A stretch of DNA of 36,590 bases, taken from positions 1 through 36,590 of the forward strand of contig CAIXMB010000052.1 in NCBI GenBank assembly GCA_903920435.1, written 5' to 3'. This stretch comes from an uncultured Actinomycetes bacterium (GTDB taxonomy: Bacteria > Actinomycetota > Actinomycetes > Actinomycetales > Microbacteriaceae). A model generated the notes under the pieces. The model was not told the DNA's origin and searched no databases. It saw nothing but the letters and a program-made list of their open reading frames with translations. Below, piece after piece: positions 1 to 7,319 of this stretch (positions are counted from its first letter, which is position 1; each line of letters starts with the position of its first letter). The position numbers were made by a program, and so were the translations under genes.

Positions 1-1014
1 CTTGGCGTTCTCGATGACCTTCTCGTCGGTCATCGCGTCGATGGCACCGACGATCGACGCCATCGCGAGCGGGTGGCCGGAGTACGTGAGGCCGCCGGGG
101 AAGACCTGCGACTCGAACGCGTTGGCGATCGACTCGGAGATGAGCACGCCGCCCGCGGGGACGTAGCCGGAGTTGACGCCCTTCGCGAAGGTCACGAGGT
201 CGGGAGTCACGCCGAAGCCCTGCCAGGCAAACCACTCCCCCGTGCGGCCGAACCCGCACATGACCTCGTCGAAGATCAGGACGATGCCGTACTTGTCGCA
301 GAGTGCGCGCACGCCCTGCAGGTAGCCGGGCGGCGGCACGAGCACGCCCGCGGTGCCGGGCACGGTCTCGAGGAGGATGGCGGCGATGCCGGTCGCGCCC
401 TCCGACAGGATGACGCGCTCGAGGTGGTGCAGCGCGCGCTCGCTCTCCTGCTCCTCCGACTCGGCCCAGAACTCGGAGCGGTAGAGGAACGGTCCGAAGA
501 AGTGGGCGTGGCCGCGCGAGTACTCGTTCGGCTGACGGCGCCAGTCACCGGTCGCCACGATCGCTCCGCCGGTGTTGCCGTGGTAGCTGCGATAGGTCGA
601 GAGCACCTTGTCGCGGCCGGTCGTGAGCCGGGCCATCCGGATTGCATTTTCGTTCGCATCCGCACCGCCGTTGGTGAAGAAGACCTTGCCGAACGGGCCG
701 CCCGCCTTGGAGATGATGCGCTTGGCCGCTTCGCCGCGTGCGAGGTTCGCGTGCGCGGGAGCCACGGTCGCGAGCACGTCGGCCTGGGCCTTGATCGCAC
801 CGATGACGGCCGGATGCTGGTGGCCGAGGTTCGTGTTGACGAGCTGGCTGGAGAAGTCGAGGTAGTTCTTGCCGTCGTAGTCCCACACCGTGGAACCCGA
901 GCCGCCTGCGATCACGAAGGGGGTGAGGGCACCCTGGGCCGACCAGGAGTGGAAGACGTGGGCGCGGTCCAGGTCGTAGGCGAGCTGGCCGTCGGCGCTG
1001 TTGAGGTCTGGCAT
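1..1014 (-). CDS. Class III (omega) aminotransferase, 3' end outside window
   Basis: PLP-dependent class III aminotransferase of the aspartate/ornithine-aminotransferase fold. The 338 visible codons start at ATG 1014 and run off the left edge, so the C-terminus is missing. The Schiff-base lysine lies in FAKGVNSG (K278), the cofactor-binding aspartate in LIFDEVMCGFGRTG, and HGNTGGA and TNGGADANE are family blocks. It is the last visible gene of the pyrimidine-type operon, 73 bases after the substrate-binding protein gene. Placed with dihydropyrimidinase and beta-ureidopropionase, the likely substrate is beta-alanine (or beta-aminoisobutyrate), giving malonate semialdehyde; this is inferred from context, since class III members are hard to separate by sequence. 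An AGGAAG lies about 11 bases upstream of the start. Confidence 0.85.
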   Translation of the reverse strand, partial: MPDLNSADGQLAYDLDRAHVFHSWSAQGALTPFVIAGGSGSTVWDYDGKNYLDFSSQLVNTNLGHQHPAVIGAIKAQADVLATVAPAHANLARGEAAKRIISKAGGPFGKVFFTNGGADANENAIRMARLTTGRDKVLSTYRSYHGNTGGAIVATGDWRRQPNEYSRGHAHFFGPFLYRSEFWAESEEQESERALHHLERVILSEGATGIAAILLETVPGTAGVLVPPPGYLQGVRALCDKYGIVLIFDEVMCGFGRTGEWFAWQGFGVTPDLVTFAKGVNSGYVPAGGVLISESIANAFESQVFPGGLTYSGHPLAMASIVGAIDAMTDEKVIENAK

Positions 1015-1041
1015 CGGTATCTGTTCTTCCTGCGAAGGGTG

Positions 1042-1075
1042 GAACGGGGCCGGCCGAAACCGGCCGACCCCGTTC
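1042..1075 (-). other. Strong hairpin between ABC binding-protein gene and aminotransferase gene
   Basis: Bases 1042-1049 pair with 1068-1075 (8 bp), then one C/A mismatch (1050/1067), then CGGCCG 1051-1056 pairs with 1061-1066, leaving a 4-base loop. It sits 13 bases after the binding-protein stop codon. No T-run follows on the minus strand, so it is more likely an mRNA-stabilising or partial-termination hairpin, lowering aminotransferase expression relative to the binding protein, than a full terminator. Confidence 0.55.
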
Positions 1076-1087
1076 ACTGTATAGCTG

Positions 1088-2254
1088 TTACTGGCCGCCC
1101 TCGGTGAGGGTCACGTCGATCGGCGTGTAGTCGCCATTCACGACGACGCCCTCGGCCGCGAGCTCATCGAGAGCCTTCTGGATGTAGGTGTTCGAGTAGG
1201 CCGATGCGGCCGGCTCGGCGGTGATGAGGTTGAGACCGTCCTGGTTGACCGCGGCGAGCGCGCCCTTGACCGTCTTGTCCCACGCCGCCTTGTCGACGAT
1301 GCCGAAGTCGCCACCCGTCCAGATGAGCTTGTTGACCTCGTTCATCTGCCACAGCTGGTGCACGGGACCGACCGGGAACGCGGCCTCGGCGGAGATCGCG
1401 GCCTGGTACGTGATGTCCGCAGCCTCCTCGGGGTTGTCGCGTGCGTAGATCCAGCCCTTGGTGACGGCCTTCAGGAAGCGCACGGCGGCGTCGGCGTAGG
1501 CCGGGTCGTCGAGGCGGGCGGTGTCGGCCCAGATCGCGTCCTGCAGCATGGCACCCTCGGTGTCCTCGTACGAGACGACATCGAAGTCCGACGGCTGGTA
1601 GAGCTTGCCGGTGGCCGGGTTCACGACCTCGAGGATCTGCGCCCACTCGTTGTACGTCATCGCCTGTGCGGCGTCGACGTCACCATCGAGGAGGGCGTTC
1701 ATCGAGAAGTCCTGCGTCGTGATCGAGACGGTCGAGGCGTCGAGGCCCTCGGCGGCCATGGCCGCGAAGATCTCCCACTCGTTGCCGAAGCCCCACGAGC
1801 CGATGCGCTTGCCCTCGAAGTCGGCAACGGAGGGAACTCCCTTGTCGGCGAACGAGACCTGCAGCGTTCCGGACTTCTGGAACACCTGCGCGATGTCGGT
1901 GAGCTCGGCGCCGGTGGCCTCGAGCGTTCCGAGCACCTTGGGCACCCATGCGACGGCGAAGTCGACGTCACCCGCGACGAGGGCGTCCTGCGGAACGATG
2001 TCGCCGCCCGAGGGGAGGATCTCGACGTCGTCGAAGCCCTCGTCCGTGAAGTAGCCCTTGTCGAGAGCCACGTAGTATCCCGCGAACTGCGACTGCGGGA
2101 GCCATTGGAGCTGGAGCTTGATCGAGGTGATCGGCTCGAAGTCGCCGGTGTCAGAACCCGTGTCTGCTGCCGGAGCCGAGCAAGCGGCGAGCGCGATGGC
2201 CGACACTGTCGCGACGGAGGCGACGGTGAGAGCGCGGCGAATGCTGTGTCTCAT
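1088..2254 (-). CDS. ABC importer substrate-binding lipoprotein, SsuA/THI5-like
   Basis: Extracytoplasmic binding protein of the NMT1/THI5/SsuA superfamily, 388 aa. The N-terminus is a lipoprotein signal with lipobox LAAC (Cys25), followed by an Ala/Asp/Ser linker. Family blocks include LQLQWLPQSQFAGYYVALDKG near residue 45 and GKRIGSWGFG in the middle. The ATG at 2254 was chosen because it begins the signal peptide and follows GAAAGGA 6-7 bases upstream. It is encoded 41 bases after the second permease gene, the usual order for a co-transcribed importer. Family members bind sulfonates, pyrimidine-like thiamin precursors and related small molecules; with catabolic dihydropyrimidinase beside it, a pyrimidine, dihydropyrimidine or hydantoin ligand is the best guess, not shown by the sequence. 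Confidence 0.88.
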   Translation of the reverse strand: MRHSIRRALTVASVATVSAIALAACSAPAADTGSDTGDFEPITSIKLQLQWLPQSQFAGYYVALDKGYFTDEGFDDVEILPSGGDIVPQDALVAGDVDFAVAWVPKVLGTLEATGAELTDIAQVFQKSGTLQVSFADKGVPSVADFEGKRIGSWGFGNEWEIFAAMAAEGLDASTVSITTQDFSMNALLDGDVDAAQAMTYNEWAQILEVVNPATGKLYQPSDFDVVSYEDTEGAMLQDAIWADTARLDDPAYADAAVRFLKAVTKGWIYARDNPEEAADITYQAAISAEAAFPVGPVHQLWQMNEVNKLIWTGGDFGIVDKAAWDKTVKGALAAVNQDGLNLITAEPAASAYSNTYIQKALDELAAEGVVVNGDYTPIDVTLTEGGQ

Positions 2255-2290
2255 TGCTGTTCCTTTCTTGGTGGGATGGGGATGCAAGGT

Positions 2291-2305
2291 GTCGGTCAGA
2301 CCGAC
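2291..2305. promoter_or_regulatory. Perfect 7+1+7 inverted repeat at the permease stop codon
   Basis: GTCGGTC-A-GACCGAC is a perfect dyad overlapping the stop codon of the permease gene and lying 36 bases before the binding-protein start codon. The shape resembles operators of GntR/FadR-type repressors (GGTCnGACC core), but it could equally be a small RNA hairpin. No regulator gene is nearby, so function is unassigned. Confidence 0.3.
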
Positions 2306-3087
2306 GTTCGCCTCGACACGAGCCGCTCGAGCAGCGACGTGACGAGGAAAAGGACGAGGCCGATGGCGATGCCGCCGGCCACGTAGGCGAAGGCCAGGGC
2401 GGCTCGCCCCGACTTGGCATAGGTGGCGATCGCTGTGCCGATGCCATCGGCCGGGCCACCGAAGTACTCCGCGACGAGTGCAGCGATCACCGCCACCGAG
2501 CTCGCGATCCGCAGGCCCGTGAGCAGGTACGGGAGTGCAGTGGGAAGGGTGAGGTACCGGAAGGTCTGTGCGCCGGATGCCGCGGACGCACGCAGCACGT
2601 CGCGATGCACCGGCCGCGTCTGGCGCAGCCCCCGCAGCACGTTCACGAAGACCGGGATGAACGCGGCGATCGCCGCGACGTACTGCCTGCCGAACTGGCT
2701 CGACGCGCCGAACATCGTGTTGAGGATCGGCGTGATCGCGACGATCGGCACCACCGCGAGGGCGGCGACGAGCGGCGCGAGCATGCCGTCGATCGGCCGG
2801 AAGGTCACCGCGAGCGCGGCGAGGACGATGGCCAGGATGGTGCCCGCAGCGAGCCCCACGAGCGCGTTCGTGGCGGTGATGCCCATGTCTTCGAGGATGA
2901 TGCCGTAGTGCTTGCCGACCTCGGTGAGGATGGCCACGGGGCTCGGCAGCGCCCGCGGCGCCGCGTGCAGCACGTCGACCAGCAGGAACCACACCGCGAG
3001 GATCGCGAGGCCCACCACGATCGGCGCGACGACCCGCACCCACGGCGCGGGCGGTCTCGGATCCGCTCGACCGGCGAGGGCGCTCAT
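2296..3087 (-). CDS. ABC importer permease (SsuC/BPD_transp_1 type), second subunit
   Basis: Inner-membrane permease, 263 aa, with about six hydrophobic segments (first at residues 20-40) and the cytoplasmic coupling motif region LRASAASGAQTFRYLTLP that contacts the ATPase, in the EAA-loop position. The start is ATG 3087, overlapping the upstream ATPase stop by 4 bases (ATGA), so the two are translationally coupled. Together with the 304-aa permease at 3872-4786 it would form a heterodimeric pore, which is less common in this family than a homodimer. It works with the ATPase and lipoprotein on either side. Confidence 0.88.
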   Translation of the reverse strand: MSALAGRADPRPPAPWVRVVAPIVVGLAILAVWFLLVDVLHAAPRALPSPVAILTEVGKHYGIILEDMGITATNALVGLAAGTILAIVLAALAVTFRPIDGMLAPLVAALAVVPIVAITPILNTMFGASSQFGRQYVAAIAAFIPVFVNVLRGLRQTRPVHRDVLRASAASGAQTFRYLTLPTALPYLLTGLRIASSVAVIAALVAEYFGGPADGIGTAIATYAKSGRAALAFAYVAGGIAIGLVLFLVTSLLERLVSRRTSV

Positions 3088-3875
3088 CGCTCGTTCGCCC
3101 GCTCGATGGGTGTTCCGTGCAGGGCCTCACGCACTGCCGTCACACGTTCGAAGTACTCGGTCGATTCGCGCAGCGCCTCCGTGCGGGACGGCCCAAGGTT
3201 CGTGGGCAGTATCTCGGTGATGCGCCCCGGTCGCGGACTCATGACCACCACACGGTCGGAGAGGAACACCGCCTCGGGAATCGAGTGCGTCACGAAGACC
3301 ACGGCGGCGCCCGTCTCGGCGGCGATGCGCGTGAGTTCGCCCTGCAGGTACTCGCGTGTCATCTCATCGAGCGCTCCGAACGGCTCGTCCATGAGCAGCA
3401 GGCGCGGCTGCTCGGCCAGCGCCCGCGCAATCGCGACGCGCTGCTGCATGCCGCCGGACAACTGGTCGGGGTAGCGGTCGACGAAGTCGGTGAGCCCCAC
3501 GAGCTCGGCGAGCTGCGTGACCCGGGTGGCGCGTGCCGCCTTCGTGACGCCGTGGAGCTCGAGGGGCAGCGCCATGTTGCCGCCGACCGTGCGCCACGGC
3601 AGGAGGCCGGCCTGCTGGAAGGCGATGCCGTAGTCCTGGTCGATGCGCGCCTGCTTCGCGGGCTTGCCGAAGATCTCGAGCGTGCCCGTCGTCGCCGAGT
3701 CGAGGTCGGCGATGAGCCGGAGCAGTGTCGACTTACCGCACCCCGAGGGGCCGATGAGCGACACGAACTCGCCGGCCTCGACGGTCAGGTCGACGTCGGT
3801 CAGCGCGACGACGTCGCCCTCCTTCGTGCCGAACGTCTTGCCGACGCCTACGGCGTTCACTGCGAGGTCAGTCAT
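3084..3875 (-). CDS. ABC importer ATP-binding protein (SsuB/TauB type)
   Basis: Cytoplasmic ATPase, 263 aa. Walker A GPSGCGKST at residues 42-50, signature LSGGMQQRV, Walker B LLLMDEPFGALD and H-loop VTHSIPEA are all intact. This is the nitrate/sulfonate/taurine subclass of ATPases, which pairs with SsuC-like permeases. ATG 3875 is chosen because it overlaps the preceding permease stop (ATGA), whereas a longer frame upstream would run well into that gene. A single ATPase gene between two different permease genes implies an ATPase homodimer driving a permease heterodimer. Confidence 0.92.
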   Translation of the reverse strand: MTDLAVNAVGVGKTFGTKEGDVVALTDVDLTVEAGEFVSLIGPSGCGKSTLLRLIADLDSATTGTLEIFGKPAKQARIDQDYGIAFQQAGLLPWRTVGGNMALPLELHGVTKAARATRVTQLAELVGLTDFVDRYPDQLSGGMQQRVAIARALAEQPRLLLMDEPFGALDEMTREYLQGELTRIAAETGAAVVFVTHSIPEAVFLSDRVVVMSPRPGRITEILPTNLGPSRTEALRESTEYFERVTAVREALHGTPIERANER

Positions 3876-4786
3876 GCTGCTGCTTCTCCCCTGCGGTAGT
3901 TCTTGAGGCCCACGCCGATCAGTGCGACGGATCCGGCCGCCACGAGTCCCAGCGCGATCGAGCCGAACGTGGGCCCCCACGGTGCCGCCGGGTCACTCGA
4001 GCCCTGCCCGGCGAGCTGGATGAGCATCCGGCCGATGCCGCCGCGCATACCGATCGACACCTCGGCGACCACCGCGCCGACCACCGCGTTCGCTGCGGCG
4101 AGGCGCAGGGCGGGCAGCAGGTGCGGCACGGCGGCGGGAAGCCGCAGACGGAACAGCGTCGCCCAGTAGCCGGCGGCGTAGGTGCGCATCAAGTCGAGGT
4201 GGATGCGGTCTGGCGCCTCGAGGCCGCGGAGCACCCCGACCGCGACAGGGAAGAACGCGAGGTAGGACGCGATGATCGCGACGGAGAGCCACTGCGGCCA
4301 CGGGATCGTGCCCGCCCGGTCGACCTGCGACCCGATACTCGCGATGAGCGGCGCGAAGGCGATGAGCGGAACGGTCTGGCTCACGACGATCCAGGGCAGG
4401 AGGCCCCACTCGGCGAGGCGCCAGCGCTGCATGACGAGCCCGAGGAGCGCGCCCACGGTCACGCCGATCAGCCAGCCCACTGCGGCGATGCCGAGCGTGG
4501 TGAGCGCCGCCGTGACCACCGGGACGATGAGCGGCGGGGTGTCGCCGCCCGAGGTGGACTGGAACAGGCGCGCCACCATGTCCCAGATGTGGGGCATCGC
4601 GCGGTCGTTCGTGCGCGGCAGGAGCATGACGCCGGAGCCGGTCTGGCCCGAGATCGCGCCGACGACGAAGCCCTCAGCCGGACCGAGGAATTTGTAGACC
4701 TCCCAGGCCACGAGGATGAGGAGCACCCCGAGGGCGCCCCAGCCCACCGCCCGCGCGCGCCTGCCCTGAGGCTCTCGAAGGGTCAT
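3872..4786 (-). CDS. ABC importer permease, first subunit
   Basis: Inner-membrane permease, 304 aa, SsuC-like, with a first membrane helix at residues 15-27, a roughly 60-residue extracytoplasmic stretch, and about five more helices. The coupling region is LMRTYAAGYWATLFRLRLPAA. ATG 4786 overlaps the LLM oxidoreductase stop (ATGA). The first eight codons (MTLREPQG) are encoded by a copy of a 21-bp dispersed repeat that also occurs at 7277-7297, so the start codon itself lies at the repeat edge. The N-terminus has probably been reshaped by repeat insertion. Confidence 0.85.
   Translation of the reverse strand: MTLREPQGRRARAVGWGALGVLLILVAWEVYKFLGPAEGFVVGAISGQTGSGVMLLPRTNDRAMPHIWDMVARLFQSTSGGDTPPLIVPVVTAALTTLGIAAVGWLIGVTVGALLGLVMQRWRLAEWGLLPWIVVSQTVPLIAFAPLIASIGSQVDRAGTIPWPQWLSVAIIASYLAFFPVAVGVLRGLEAPDRIHLDLMRTYAAGYWATLFRLRLPAAVPHLLPALRLAAANAVVGAVVAEVSIGMRGGIGRMLIQLAGQGSSDPAAPWGPTFGSIALGLVAAGSVALIGVGLKNYRRGEAAA
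4764..4784. repeat. REP-like 21-bp repeat, copy 1 (inside a start region)
   Basis: Identical over 21 bases to 7277-7297. The core CCCTGAGGCTCTCGAAGGG belongs by appearance to the widespread CCTGAG...TCGAAGG class of short extragenic palindromic repeats known from many high-G+C bacteria (from memory). Here it is not extragenic: it supplies most of the start codon and the first codons of the permease gene and touches the stop codon of the LLM gene. Confidence 0.7.
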
Positions 4787-5799
4787 GCCTTCGCAGTGAT
4801 GTGGTCGCGGAGAGCCGGCATGACGGTCTCGCCGTACACGCGCAGCGTCTCCTCCTTGTTGTCGTGCTGGAGATAGCCCGCGAACTGGTCGACGCCGAGC
4901 TCCTGGAGTGCCCTGAGCTTCTGGATGTGCTGCTCGGCGGTGCCCAGCACGCAGAACCTGTCGACGATCTCATCCGGCACGAAGTCGACGTGGTCGTTGC
5001 CCGCCCTGCCGTGCGAGTTGTAGTCGTAGCCCTCGCGCGCCTTGATGTAGTCGGTGAGCGCTTTCGGAACGTTCGATCCCTCGCCGTACTTGGCGACGAT
5101 GTCGGCGACGTGGTTGCCCACCATACCGCCGAACCAGCGGGTCTGGTTGCGCATGTGGTCGACGTCGGTGCCGATGTACATCGGCGCCGCCACGCAGAAC
5201 TTGATCGCCATCGGATCGCGCCCGGCCTTCTCGGCGGCATCGCGCACGGTCTTGATCATCCACTCGGCGATGTCGAGGTCGGCGAGCTGGAGGATGAACC
5301 CGTCACCCACCTCCCCCGTCAACTTGAGCGCGAGGGGTCCGTACGCGGCCACCCACACCTCGACCTGCGAGCCCTTCGACCACGGGAACTGCAGCTGCGC
5401 GCCGTTGTACTCCACCGGCCGCGAGTTCGCGAGCTCGCGGATCACGTGGATCGACTCGCGCAGCTCGGCGAGCGTCGTCGGCTTGCCGTTCGTCACGCGC
5501 ACCGCCGAGTCGCCGCGACCGATGCCGATCACCGTGCGGTTGCCGTACATCTCGTTCAGGGTCGCGAAGACGGATGCCGTCACCGTCCAGTCACGTGTCG
5601 CCGGGTTCGTCACCATCGGGCCGACGATCACCCGGTTCGTCTCGGCGAGGATCGCGCTGTAGATGACGTACGGCTCCTGCCACAGCAGGTGCGAGTCGAA
5701 CGTCCACACGTACTCGAATCCGTACTGCTCCGCGAGCTTGGCGAGGTGCACCGTGCGCGAGGCCGGCGGGTTGGTCTGGAGTACTGCTCCGAATTCCAT
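4783..5799 (-). CDS. LLM-class oxidoreductase linked to pyrimidine catabolism
   Basis: Luciferase-like monooxygenase fold, 338 aa. Visible family features are GPMVTNPATRDW, GIGRGDSAVR (phosphate-binding region) and the DGFILQLAD strand. From memory it matches the putative F420-dependent subfamily that co-occurs with dihydropyrimidinase (TIGR03842-like). The cofactor could be F420 or FMN; the host clearly makes or uses F420. Start ATG 5799 follows AGGGA about 8 bases upstream and lies 8 bases after the dihydropyrimidinase stop. Its likely role is reduction or oxygenation of a pyrimidine-like ring feeding the neighbouring hydrolases. Substrate is unknown. Confidence 0.82.
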   Translation of the reverse strand: MEFGAVLQTNPPASRTVHLAKLAEQYGFEYVWTFDSHLLWQEPYVIYSAILAETNRVIVGPMVTNPATRDWTVTASVFATLNEMYGNRTVIGIGRGDSAVRVTNGKPTTLAELRESIHVIRELANSRPVEYNGAQLQFPWSKGSQVEVWVAAYGPLALKLTGEVGDGFILQLADLDIAEWMIKTVRDAAEKAGRDPMAIKFCVAAPMYIGTDVDHMRNQTRWFGGMVGNHVADIVAKYGEGSNVPKALTDYIKAREGYDYNSHGRAGNDHVDFVPDEIVDRFCVLGTAEQHIQKLRALQELGVDQFAGYLQHDNKEETLRVYGETVMPALRDHITAKA

Positions 5800-5807
5800 C
5801 TGGATCC

Positions 5808-7250
5808 CTAAATCAGGTACTGCGAGAGGCCGCGCTTGACGAACTTGCCGTCGCCCTTGGCGCCGAGGTCCTGGTTGTCGTCGACGACGACCTTGCCGCG
5901 CGAGATCACGGTGTCGACGTGGCCGTCGACCTCGAAGCCCTCCCACGCGGAGTGGTCCATGTTCATGTGGTGCGTCTTGCCCTCGCCGTACCCGATCGAC
6001 GTGTGGCCGTTCGGGTCGTAGATGACGATGTCGGCGTCGGCCCCGGGCTGGATGACGCCCTTCTTGCCGTACAGGCCGAACATGCGCGCCGGCGTGGTCG
6101 CCGTGATCTCCACCCACCGCTCGAGCGAGATCTGACCGTCGACGACGCCCTGGTAGAGCAGGTCCATCCGGTGCTCGACCGAGCCGATGCCGTTCGGGAT
6201 CTTGCGGAAGTCGCCGAGGCCGAGGTCTTTCTGGCCCTTCATGCAGAACGGGCAGTGGTCGGTCGAGACCATCTGGATGTCGTTCGTGCGCAGCGACTGC
6301 CACATGGCGTGCTGGTGGCCCTCCTCCTTGGAGCGCAGTGGCGTCGAGCACACCCACTTGGCACCCTCGAACGTGCCCCACTCCTCGCTCGAAGCTCCGA
6401 GCTGCTCCTCGAGGGAGAGGTAGAGGTACTGCGGGCAGGTCTCACCGAACACGTTCTGGCCGTTGTCGCGGGCCCACGCGAGCTGCTGCACCGCCTGCTT
6501 CGCCGAGACGTGCACGACGTACAGCGGTGCGTTGGTCAGGTCGGCGAGCATGATCGCGCGGTGCGTCGCCTCCTCCTCCATCTGCCAGGCGCGCGCGATG
6601 CCGTGGTAGTACGGGTCGGTCTTGCCCGCCTCGGCGAGCTGGGCGGCGAGCACGTCGATGGCCGGTCCGTTCTCGGCGTGCATCATCGTCATCAACCCGG
6701 TGTCGGCGGAGACCTGCATCGCCTTGAGGATCTGCGCGTCATCCGAGTAGAAGACGCCCGGGTAGGCCATGAAGAGCTTGAAGCTCGAGATGCCCTCGTC
6801 GGGCAGCTTGCGCATCGCGGCGAGCGAGTCGTCGTTGACGTCGCCGATGATCTGGTGGAACGCGTAGTCGATGGCACACTGGCCCTCGGCCATGCCGTGC
6901 CAGGTCGCCAGACCGTCGAACACCTTCTGGCCGTAGGTCTGCACCGCGAAGTCGATGATGGTCGTGGTGCCACCCCACGCCGCCGCGCGCGTTCCGGTCT
7001 CGAAGTTGTCGGAGGCCGACGTGCCGCCGAACGGCAGCGACATGTGCGTGTGCGCGTCGACACCGCCCGGGATCACGTACTTGCCCTGCGCGTCGATGAC
7101 CGTGTCGACATTGCCCGCGACGTCGAAGCCGAGCAGGCTCGAGCCGGGCGCGAGCACGGCGGCGATGGTCTCACCGTCGATGAGCACGTCGGCGAGCGAG
7201 CGCCCCGTCGAGGTCACCACGGTGCCGTTTTTGATGAGCGTCTTTGCCAC
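5808..7250 (-). CDS. hydA: Dihydropyrimidinase (cyclic amidohydrolase)
   Basis: Zinc-dependent hydrolase opening 5,6-dihydrouracil/dihydrothymine (or hydantoins) to N-carbamoyl amino acids; cytoplasmic, normally a tetramer. The 480-aa length fits the family. Metal ligands are visible: HTH at 67-69, the lysine that becomes carboxylated in SSFKLFMAYPG (K158), H191 in MMHAENG, H247 in VVHVSAKQA, and the aspartate in VSTDHCPF. The start is GTG 7250, with AAGGAG seven bases upstream. It is flanked by beta-ureidopropionase upstream and the LLM oxidoreductase downstream, supporting a pyrimidine-degrading role rather than allantoin or D-hydantoin use, although hydantoins cannot be excluded. Confidence 0.95.
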   Translation of the reverse strand: MAKTLIKNGTVVTSTGRSLADVLIDGETIAAVLAPGSSLLGFDVAGNVDTVIDAQGKYVIPGGVDAHTHMSLPFGGTSASDNFETGTRAAAWGGTTTIIDFAVQTYGQKVFDGLATWHGMAEGQCAIDYAFHQIIGDVNDDSLAAMRKLPDEGISSFKLFMAYPGVFYSDDAQILKAMQVSADTGLMTMMHAENGPAIDVLAAQLAEAGKTDPYYHGIARAWQMEEEATHRAIMLADLTNAPLYVVHVSAKQAVQQLAWARDNGQNVFGETCPQYLYLSLEEQLGASSEEWGTFEGAKWVCSTPLRSKEEGHQHAMWQSLRTNDIQMVSTDHCPFCMKGQKDLGLGDFRKIPNGIGSVEHRMDLLYQGVVDGQISLERWVEITATTPARMFGLYGKKGVIQPGADADIVIYDPNGHTSIGYGEGKTHHMNMDHSAWEGFEVDGHVDTVISRGKVVVDDNQDLGAKGDGKFVKRGLSQYLI

Positions 7251-7276
7251 TGGGTTACTCCTTAAAAGAAATCGGA

Positions 7277-7297
7277 CCCTGAGGCTCTCGAAGGGTC
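7277..7297. repeat. REP-like 21-bp repeat, copy 2
   Basis: Perfect 21-base match to 4764-4784. This copy lies between the beta-ureidopropionase and dihydropyrimidinase genes, where it forms the left half of a long hairpin (7279-7313). Confidence 0.7.
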
Positions 7298-7313
7298 GCT
7301 TCGAGAGCCTCAG
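7279..7313. repeat. 15-bp perfect inverted repeat (REP hairpin)
   Basis: Bases 7279-7293 are the exact reverse complement of 7299-7313, with a GGTCG loop. It lies 7 bases downstream of the beta-ureidopropionase stop codon and upstream of the dihydropyrimidinase ribosome binding site. It lacks a T-run on the minus strand, so RNA stabilisation or partial attenuation is more likely than termination. It is built from one REP-like repeat plus an inverted partner. Confidence 0.75.
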
Positions 7314-7319
7314 CGCCCG

